Positions 38,867-44,764 of a stretch of 44,764 nt of DNA are shown in pieces. The DNA lies in NCBI GenBank assembly GCA_036796975.1, contig DAIRBY010000025.1, forward strand, positions 1 through 44,764. Direction: 5' to 3'. Each line of letters opens with the position of its first letter. Positions within the stretch are counted from its first letter, which is position 1. The stretch is from UBA8190 sp003453695 (GTDB lineage Bacteria; Actinomycetota; Acidimicrobiia; Acidimicrobiales; UBA8190). Position numbers and translations under genes: made by a program. The notes beneath the pieces are model-generated. The model saw only the letters and a program-made list of their open reading frames with translations, made no database searches and was not told the DNA's origin.

Positions 38867-39817
38867 ATGTCCGCCGTCGTTGCTCCGCTTGTAGCCACCG
38901 ACCCTTTCGCGCCGTCGGGGTCCGCCCCTGCCGCTGTTCTCTGGCGCCAGAAGCTCCTCACCCTGGTGATCGTGATCGGGCCCGCCTTGGCGCTGGTGCC
39001 GGTGGTGGCGCTCTTGTGGGGCCATGCCGTCACTCTCACCGACATCGTCATGGGCCTCGTGCTCTACGTGATCACCGGCTTCGGAGTCACCGTGGGGTTC
39101 CATCGCCTGTTCACCCACCGGAGCTTCAAGTCGGCCCGCCTGCTCAAGATCGCCCTGGCGTTCCTCGGCTCCATGGCGGTGGAGGGCTCGGTCACCAGCT
39201 GGGTCGCCACCCACCGCCGTCATCACATGTACAGCGACGGCGCCGGGGATCCCCACTCACCCCACCGCTATGGCGACCGGGGGATCAACCTGCTGCGGGG
39301 TCTCGCCTTCTCGCACGTCGGATGGCTCTTCGTCTCGGACGCCTCGAGCGCTGAGCGCTATGCGCCGGACATGCTGCGCGATAGCGACCTCCGCCGGATC
39401 GGCAAGCTCTTCCCGGTTCTGGCCCTGCTGTCTCTCGCCGTCCCCTTCGCCATCGGCTACAGCCTGGCCGGGACCTGGGTGGGCGCCCTGAGCGCGCTGG
39501 TGTGGGCGGGGGCGGTGCGCATGGCGCTCCTCCACCACGTCACCTGGAGCGTCAACTCCATCTGCCACGTCTTCGGCCGCCGGCCACTCGAGTCCAAGGA
39601 CCGCAGCACCAACGTCTGGGTGCTCTCGGTCCTCTCCTTCGGCGAGAGCTGGCACAACATCCACCACGCCCACCCCAGCTGGGCCCGCCACGGAGCTCTT
39701 CGGGGAATGGTGGATCCGTCGGCCCGCCTCATCCGGGTCTTCGAACGCCTGGGATGGGCGCGCATGGTCAGGTGGCCCGAGCGCGCCGCCGTTGCCACTC
39801 CGCTCCCGTCGGCGTGA
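38867..39817 (+). CDS. Membrane fatty-acid delta-9 desaturase-like protein
   Basis: The 316-residue product has the three histidine boxes of acyl-CoA/acyl-lipid desaturases: HRLFTH, HRRHH and HNIHH, and about four membrane segments (for example LLTLVIVIGPALALVPVVAL and LTDIVMGLVLYVITGFG). These di-iron enzymes introduce a double bond into fatty acids in the cytoplasmic membrane, and need oxygen and an electron donor. The ATG at 38867 with GGAG 5 bases upstream is preferred over a start at 38771. The neighbouring cold-shock gene is divergent, and desaturation is a cold response in many bacteria, so a shared trigger is possible. Confidence 0.94.
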   Translation: MSAVVAPLVATDPFAPSGSAPAAVLWRQKLLTLVIVIGPALALVPVVALLWGHAVTLTDIVMGLVLYVITGFGVTVGFHRLFTHRSFKSARLLKIALAFLGSMAVEGSVTSWVATHRRHHMYSDGAGDPHSPHRYGDRGINLLRGLAFSHVGWLFVSDASSAERYAPDMLRDSDLRRIGKLFPVLALLSLAVPFAIGYSLAGTWVGALSALVWAGAVRMALLHHVTWSVNSICHVFGRRPLESKDRSTNVWVLSVLSFGESWHNIHHAHPSWARHGALRGMVDPSARLIRVFERLGWARMVRWPERAAVATPLPSA

Positions 39818-39822
39818 ACCCC

Positions 39823-39877
39823 GGGCGGCGGTAGTCGCCCATGTGCGGTTGTGACTGATCTCCGAGCCGTAGCGGAG
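39823..39877. terminator. Hairpins between the convergent desaturase and S15 genes
   Basis: Two short inverted repeats are present: GGGCG/CGCCC (39823-39840) and CTCCG/CGGAG (39860-39877). They lie in the 60-base gap between convergent genes and may end transcription from one or both sides. There is no T tract. Confidence 0.35.
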
Positions 39878-39878
39878 C

Positions 39879-42002
39879 TCAGGGCACCGGCGCGTTCCCG
39901 GGCGCCGAGGTCAATGCGCCGAGCTCCGGCGCATTGACGGCCGGCGTGAAACACACGTACCCGGCGATGTCGCTGCACGGCGGCTCGGCCGGCCACAGGG
40001 GCGGGAGCACCGGCATGAACGGAAGCAGCAGCGACGACTGGTCCGAGACGCTCATGACGACGGTGTTCTCGGCCGGTGCCTGGGTGGGCTCGTAGGCGTA
40101 GGTGGACAGCGGATCGTTCACCGGAGGGGCGTGGACGTCGATCACCAGGGCGTGGTCCGGATAGAAGACGTGGCCCAGCGGGAAGATCTCGATGGGCAGC
40201 TCGTTGGTCTGGCCCGGCAGGCTCAGGTCCTGGGTCAGGAAGTCGTGGTACGGCCGGTAGATGGTGCCGGCCAAGGGCCCGCTCTGGATGGTCTGGCTGG
40301 CGGGGACATCCACGGCCCGGAACGACTCGCGCTGCAGGCCCCGCTGGAGGTACTCCATTTGCCCGGTCTTGGTGTTCAGGTCGAGCACGTCCACGAACAC
40401 GTCGGTGTCCGGTGCCGTGGAGCTGAGCCACAGGTCGAGCAGGATCGGCCCCGACAGGGCGGTTGACTGACCGAACGGGGCTGTCGCCCACCGGGCCTCG
40501 TTGGGCCCGTCGGCGAAGGTCACCGGGGCGACGTTGGTGCCCGGCGGTGGCGCCGGCAGGTCGTAGCCCAAGGTGCCGCTGGTGCGCTCGTCGGTGGTGG
40601 TGGAGAGGTAGCTCTTGGTCCCGGCGTCGACAGCGGTTGTCGGGGTGGTGTCCACGCCACCGTCGGGATGCAGATACCAGCGTTGCCAGTTGGTCTCGGG
40701 GGCCGGCCAGTCCGAGGTCAGATAGGGCTCGTCGCGCTTCTGCGAGGCCGATGAGGTGCCCATACTGTCGAAGTACATGAGGACCCGGTAGGCGGGGTCG
40801 TTCACGGCGGCGGTGACGGCGGTCCCGGCCGAGTCCTCGCCCGTGACCGTCGGGCAGGCGCGGCCGGCAGGGATGTCGATGACATAGCACTCCAGCCAAC
40901 CCGCCTTGTCGAAGGCGGCGTCGTTGGGGTTGTGCTGTCCGTTGGACACCACCAGACGCTTGGCGATGCCGGAGGGGATGTCCTGCCAGAGGATGTAGCC
41001 ACCGCGGGGGCCGGTCTGCTCGTCCTGGTACTGCTGGTTGATCTGGATAGGTGCGTTGATGTTCCCCGCGCCCTGGTCGAGCGAGTGCTCGATGGCCCAC
41101 GACGTCGAGGTAGCGGTGCTCTGGGTGTAGACGGGGACGAGGAGCTGGACGGGGACCGTGTCGGAGCCTTGGTGCTGGGCTTGGTCCTCGGCGCACTGGG
41201 GGTCCGAGGTGTTCGTGTAGTTCTGCTCGTTGCCGGCGAACTGCGACTCCGGACGCAGCAAGGCTCCCCAGAGAATGGGAAATCCCTCGTTGAACACGCC
41301 GCCCGGGTAGAGGATGGAGCGGTAGAAGTCGTCGATCAAACCGGAGACGGCGATGGCATCGACGTGGGGGTCCTGCTCGGCCACGAGGAAGCCGGTCAGC
41401 CCGCTGTAGCTGTGGCCGGTGAGCCCCACGTGCCCGTTGGACCACGGCTGGGCGGTGATCCAATGGTCGATGATGTAGGCGCCGTCCTGCGAGCTCTGCT
41501 TGGAAAAGAGGTCGAAGGTGCCGCCCGAGCACCCCGTGCCCCGTATCTGGGCGTAGACGTCCACGAATTGCAGGCTGTGGCCGAAGAACTCGTTGTCGTT
41601 GGGCGTCGGATATCCCTGGTACCCGTCCATCTCGAACAGTGCCGGCCAGGCGTGGGCCGTGTCACCGAAGGCGCCCGGGGGATACGACACCGACAACGAG
41701 ATCACGGTGCCGTCGGCGACGGTGGTGTACTGATGCGTCACCGTGATCCCGTTGGCGAGGACCTTCTTGGACACGGGCGCCGAGGAGCCCGCCGTGGTGA
41801 TCCTCGGGCCGGTGGTGGTGACCGGGGACTGCGAGGTGACCTTGTTCCGGGACGACCCCGTGTGGGCGGAGGCCGAGGGCCCGCTCCTCGACAGCGAATC
41901 GGACCCGACGAAGGTCGGGACTGACGCCAACGTGGCGGCGCCCGCCGCCACCACCATGGCGACGCTCCACAGGCGCACGCCGCGAAGGGCCCGTCGTCTC
42001 AT
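39879..42002 (-). CDS. Secreted S15 family X-Pro dipeptidyl-peptidase/CocE-like acylase
   Basis: The 707-residue product has a signal or anchor segment (LWSVAMVVAAGAATLASVPTF) and a Ser/Thr-rich linker to about residue 80. The catalytic domain has QIRGTGCSGGTFDLF, the nucleophile elbow GHSYSG (Ser), and the C-terminal jelly-roll of the PepX_C type (ILLDLWLSSTAPDTDVFVDV). Members cleave X-Pro peptides or beta-lactam acyl groups outside the cell. The whole fold is present. A long frame on the same strand (39457-41532) is only a shadow of this gene. Confidence 0.92.
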   Translation of the reverse strand: MRRRALRGVRLWSVAMVVAAGAATLASVPTFVGSDSLSRSGPSASAHTGSSRNKVTSQSPVTTTGPRITTAGSSAPVSKKVLANGITVTHQYTTVADGTVISLSVSYPPGAFGDTAHAWPALFEMDGYQGYPTPNDNEFFGHSLQFVDVYAQIRGTGCSGGTFDLFSKQSSQDGAYIIDHWITAQPWSNGHVGLTGHSYSGLTGFLVAEQDPHVDAIAVSGLIDDFYRSILYPGGVFNEGFPILWGALLRPESQFAGNEQNYTNTSDPQCAEDQAQHQGSDTVPVQLLVPVYTQSTATSTSWAIEHSLDQGAGNINAPIQINQQYQDEQTGPRGGYILWQDIPSGIAKRLVVSNGQHNPNDAAFDKAGWLECYVIDIPAGRACPTVTGEDSAGTAVTAAVNDPAYRVLMYFDSMGTSSASQKRDEPYLTSDWPAPETNWQRWYLHPDGGVDTTPTTAVDAGTKSYLSTTTDERTSGTLGYDLPAPPPGTNVAPVTFADGPNEARWATAPFGQSTALSGPILLDLWLSSTAPDTDVFVDVLDLNTKTGQMEYLQRGLQRESFRAVDVPASQTIQSGPLAGTIYRPYHDFLTQDLSLPGQTNELPIEIFPLGHVFYPDHALVIDVHAPPVNDPLSTYAYEPTQAPAENTVVMSVSDQSSLLLPFMPVLPPLWPAEPPCSDIAGYVCFTPAVNAPELGALTSAPGNAPVP

Positions 42003-42141
42003 CCCGCCTCCTGGTTCCGCCCCAGTGCACGACCGACGATGTCAGCTGCGGCAACGACCCTAACAAAGCACCGCCGAGATCGGCCAACGTGGCTTCGTTC
42101 GGAACACCGTGCCGCTCGGGAGCTTCCAGCCCTGGCGTCGC

Positions 42142-44049
42142 TCAAGACGTCGGGAGTCGCCCAATGGCATTGTCGCCGTAGTTGGTGAACCAGATGGCCC
42201 CGTCAGGACCCGCGGCGATTCCAACCGGGGAGTTGAACTCCGGATTCGTGTCAATCGACACGACCCCGGCGGTGGTGATTCGCCCGACCGAGTCGCCGGC
42301 CCGGTTCGTGAACCACATGGCCCCGTCGGGACCGGCAACGATCCCGTCCGGAACGGAGATCGTGGAATCCGTGTAGTTGCTGACGACGCCTGGGGGGGTG
42401 ACGGTGATCCGACCTATCGAACTGTTGCCGACGTTGGTGAACCACATGGCCCCATCCGGACCTGCCGCGATGGCCGCCGGTTGAGAGATCCCAATGCCCG
42501 GGAAGGTGGTGACCACTCCGGACGTGCTGATGCGCCCGATCGAGTCCGGGAGTGTTCCGTTCGTGCTCGTGTTGGTGAACCACAAGGCCCCGTCCGGACC
42601 GGCAGCGATGCCTTGAGGCTCGGAGATCCCAGAGCCGGTGAAGTTCGTGACCACCCCGGCCGTTGTGATGCGGCCGATCGAACTGTTGCCTGCATTGGTG
42701 AACCAGAGCGCCCCGTCGGGTCCTGACGCGATCCCTTCGGGATCGGATATCCCGGTGCCCGTGTAGTTGGTGACGACCCCCGCCGTAGTGATGCGGCCGA
42801 TGGAGTTGTCGCCGTTGTTGGTGAACCACAGGGCCCCGTCGGGTCCCTCCGCAATCCCTTGAGCGACGAACGTCGGCAAGATGCTGGTGCCTGTGAAGAA
42901 CGTCACCGTCCCCGTGGTGGTGACCCGCCCGATGGAATCGGGTACGAGGTTGCTCCTGCCACTGTTGATGAACCAAAGGGCCCCGTCCGACCCGACGGCG
43001 ACGCCCGCAGGGTCGGTGATGCCCGGACCCACCAAGTCCGAGTAGGCGCCACTCGTGGTGATCCTCCCGATGGAGCTGGATTGGTAGTTGGATCCCAGGT
43101 AGTTGGTGAACCACAGCGCCCCGTCCGGCCCGGCGGTAATGGCGGTGGGCCGCGAGATCGCTGTATTGGTGAAGTCCTCGATCGATCCTTTCAGAGTGAT
43201 CCGTCCGATCGACGAGTCGCCGAAGTTTGTGAACCAGAGCGCGCCGTCGGACCCCGAGGTGATCCACAGGGGATTCACGATGCTGGTATCCCTGAAGCTC
43301 GTGACCGAGCCGTGGGTCGTGATGCGACCGATCGAGTTGTCACCCCGATTGGTGAACCAGAGCGCCCGATCCTGTCCGACGGCGATGCCGTCCGGGTCCG
43401 CGATGCTGGAATTCGAAAACGTGGTGATCGCCCCGCTTACCGTGATGCGTCCGATGGCGTTGTAGGCGGAGCATGGCGTCAGGAACTCCGGCGCGCCGTT
43501 TGTGAACCATACGGCGCCGTCCGGTCCGGAGACGATCCCGTTGGGGTTGCAGATTTCGGGACCGGTGAAGATCGTTGCCACGCCGCCGGTCGTCACTCGC
43601 CCGATTTGATTTCCTACCGTGGTGAACCACAGCGCTCCGTCCGGCCCGAGCGTGAGGTCTTGTGCCCCGCTGATACCGGCGACGGGAAACGACGTGACCG
43701 CTCCGTTCGTGGTGATCCGCCCGAGCGTGTCATTGGTGTTCGTGAACCACAACGCCCCGTCCGGGCCACCCGTGATCCTTGTGGGTCCTGAGATGCCCGG
43801 GTTGGTGAAGAAGGTCACGGCGCCCGCCGTCGTCATTCGCCCTATCGAGCTGTTGCCGATGTTCGTGAACCACAACGCCCCGTCCGGCCCGGCTGTGATG
43901 CTGCTCGGCTGCGACATCCCGGGATAGATCGAAGCCGCTCCCGGAGCCGTAGCCGCGGCGTGCGGCGGCACGGCCAACGCCCCTTGGAGGGCGGCGAGTC
44001 CGACGACGACGAGCCCGGACACCGCCCGACGTCGCCCGGTCCTCAGCAT
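42142..44049 (-). CDS. Secreted 14-repeat Vgb/virginiamycin B lyase-like beta-propeller
   Basis: After a signal peptide (AVSGLVVVGLAALQGALAVPP) the 635-residue product contains 14 copies of an approximately 42-residue repeat built on the pattern PDGALWFTN...SIGRI. Repeats 4, 7, 8 and 11 carry inserts of 5-10 residues. Fourteen is two times seven, so two stacked or tandem seven-bladed propellers are likely. Virginiamycin B lyases share this fold, but the catalytic His and Glu of Vgb cannot be confirmed here and most such proteins are of unknown role. The ATG at 44049 gives the signal peptide a normal N-terminus. The upstream mtnA-like gene is 255 bases away on the same strand. Confidence 0.9.
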   Translation of the reverse strand: MLRTGRRRAVSGLVVVGLAALQGALAVPPHAAATAPGAASIYPGMSQPSSITAGPDGALWFTNIGNSSIGRMTTAGAVTFFTNPGISGPTRITGGPDGALWFTNTNDTLGRITTNGAVTSFPVAGISGAQDLTLGPDGALWFTTVGNQIGRVTTGGVATIFTGPEICNPNGIVSGPDGAVWFTNGAPEFLTPCSAYNAIGRITVSGAITTFSNSSIADPDGIAVGQDRALWFTNRGDNSIGRITTHGSVTSFRDTSIVNPLWITSGSDGALWFTNFGDSSIGRITLKGSIEDFTNTAISRPTAITAGPDGALWFTNYLGSNYQSSSIGRITTSGAYSDLVGPGITDPAGVAVGSDGALWFINSGRSNLVPDSIGRVTTTGTVTFFTGTSILPTFVAQGIAEGPDGALWFTNNGDNSIGRITTAGVVTNYTGTGISDPEGIASGPDGALWFTNAGNSSIGRITTAGVVTNFTGSGISEPQGIAAGPDGALWFTNTSTNGTLPDSIGRISTSGVVTTFPGIGISQPAAIAAGPDGAMWFTNVGNSSIGRITVTPPGVVSNYTDSTISVPDGIVAGPDGAMWFTNRAGDSVGRITTAGVVSIDTNPEFNSPVGIAAGPDGAIWFTNYGDNAIGRLPTS

Positions 44050-44235
44050 CACCGGTGCCCCTCGCCCGTCGCCGGATCCGGCCCAGGCGTCCCCCTGGAA
44101 GTCGAGGACCTCGATACACAAGGTCGTTCGCACTGGCGGCCTCGAGACCTCAGGACAACGTTCGCCACGCCCGGGTAACCGTGGGACGAGACCGACCCTC
44201 CGGCTCGGGCCCTTTTGAGCCGCCGGAACCGGTAG

Positions 44236-44249
44236 GGCCTGATCAGGCC
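44236..44249. repeat. 14-bp perfect palindrome downstream of mtnA
   Basis: GGCCTGATCAGGCC is a perfect palindrome, with AGGGC and GCCCT flanking it as an outer partial stem. It lies 56-69 bases after the mtnA stop on the minus strand. It may be a terminator or protein-binding site. Confidence 0.45.
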
Positions 44250-44304
44250 GGCGCCCTCCGCCCGAGACGGCCCAGACGCTCTGGCCCCTCCCGATGGGCC
44301 GGGG

Positions 44305-44763
44305 CTACGGCCCTGGCCGCTCTCCTGCGGCTGGGCGGATCACGCGGCGTTCGGTGACGATGGCGGTGACGAGCGCGGCGGGGGTGACGTCGAAGGCGGG
44401 GTTGCGGGCACGGACCCCTCCCGGGGCGGTGCGCGCTCCGGCGAACTCGAGGACTTCCTCTGCCGATCGCTCCTCGATCGGGACGTCCGCACCCGACGGG
44501 CAGCCGGCATCGATGGTCGTCTCGGGGGCGGCGACGACGAATGGCACTCCGGCGTGCTGGCACGCCAGGGCGTGCGCCAGGGTGCCCACCTTGTTCGCCA
44601 CGTCACCGTTGGCGGCGATGCGATCGGCACCCACCACGACGAGGTCCACATCCCCCCGTGTGATCAGTCCCGCGGCGGCGGAGTCGACCACGAGGCTGCA
44701 CGGGATATCCATCCGTGCGAGCTCGAAGCACGTCAGTCGTGCCCCCTGGAGCAATGGGCGGGT
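44305..44763 (-). CDS. mtnA: S-methyl-5-thioribose-1-phosphate isomerase, C-terminal part (start outside window)
   Basis: The frame is open to the right edge and begins with TRPLLQGARLT, the conserved loop of MtnA; then follow VVGADRIAANGDVANKVGT, the catalytic Asp region shared with eIF2B-like proteins, PFVVAAPETTID and NPAFDVTPAALVTAIVTERR. The enzyme converts methylthioribose-1-phosphate to methylthioribulose-1-phosphate in methionine salvage. The last 150 residues and stop are present; the N-terminal half lies beyond the window. No other salvage gene is visible here. Confidence 0.93.
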   Translation of the reverse strand, partial: TRPLLQGARLTCFELARMDIPCSLVVDSAAAGLITRGDVDLVVVGADRIAANGDVANKVGTLAHALACQHAGVPFVVAAPETTIDAGCPSGADVPIEERSAEEVLEFAGARTAPGGVRARNPAFDVTPAALVTAIVTERRVIRPAAGERPGP

Positions 44764-44764
44764 T

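Noticed and set aside
39457..41532. 691-codon minus-strand frame overlapping the S15 gene
   Set aside because: Arg/Pro-rich in another frame of the same strand; the S15 frame has the catalytic motifs and a signal peptide.
1..44764. CRISPR array
   Set aside because: No series of regularly spaced direct repeats was found; the repeated units at 42-44 kb are propeller codons in a coding frame.

Overview
The window is about 45 kb of GC-rich DNA with dense gene packing, many GTG starts, ATGA/GTGA stop-start overlaps and at least one leaderless promoter. A deazaflavin (F420)-type oxidoreductase, a KimA-like permease joined to an OB-fold domain of a kind I associate with actinobacterial potassium loci, DUF6629 and DUF3024 proteins and a GH92 enzyme together suggest an actinobacterium, perhaps an uncultured soil lineage such as Acidimicrobiia. 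That placement is inference; no rRNA or phylogenetic marker is present.

Left end, 1-5.3 kb: the C-terminal part of a UvrD-type helicase with an HRDC domain, a membrane-anchored Thr/Pro-rich surface protein, then two toxin-antitoxin-like pairs on the minus strand. One pair is HTH + DUF6036-type nucleotidyltransferase. The other is an HTH-MNT fusion + HepT. Each pair has repeats suggesting an operator in front of its first gene.

5.3-15.5 kb: a stress island bounded by two similar fragments of the 3' half of a tRNA-Arg(ACG) gene in the same orientation. Its left half is a minus-strand sulfane-sulfur operon: a methyltransferase remnant, an MBL-rhodanese-rhodanese persulfide dioxygenase-like protein, an MFS transporter, a DsrE-like protein, a 15-codon rhodanese-like remnant and a SAM methyltransferase. 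It diverges from an ArsR-rhodanese regulator across a perfect 9-bp inverted repeat. The right half, on the plus strand, holds a phosphotransferase, an unknown protein, an MFS tail remnant, ArsR + two SRPBCC proteins, and an arsenic module: ArsR, a DinB-ArsM fusion, and a 37-residue cysteine-rich microprotein coupled to ArsM.

15.5-27.4 kb: a DUF3024/HTH mini-operon and two broken copies of the same tyrosine recombinase (16.3-16.9 and 26.9-27.4 kb). Between the copies lie a glutaredoxin-thioredoxin reductase fusion, a KimA-like permease fused to an OB fold, a divergent DUF4118 membrane protein, a four-gene ABC exporter + two-component operon, a secreted protein and a DDN-like F420 enzyme.

27.6-44.8 kb: mostly secreted or metabolic genes. 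They are an Asn/Gly-rich secreted protein with a PQQ-type beta-propeller partner, an SDR, a secreted GH92 alpha-mannosidase, a MmgE/PrpD protein, an alpha/beta hydrolase, a DUF6629 membrane protein, a cold-shock protein, a fatty-acid desaturase, a secreted S15 peptidase/acylase, a secreted 14-repeat Vgb-like propeller, and the C-terminal part of MtnA running off the right edge. The most interesting part is the 5-15.5 kb island: several genes cut down to their ends, regulator-enzyme fusions, and the ArsM-coupled microprotein.
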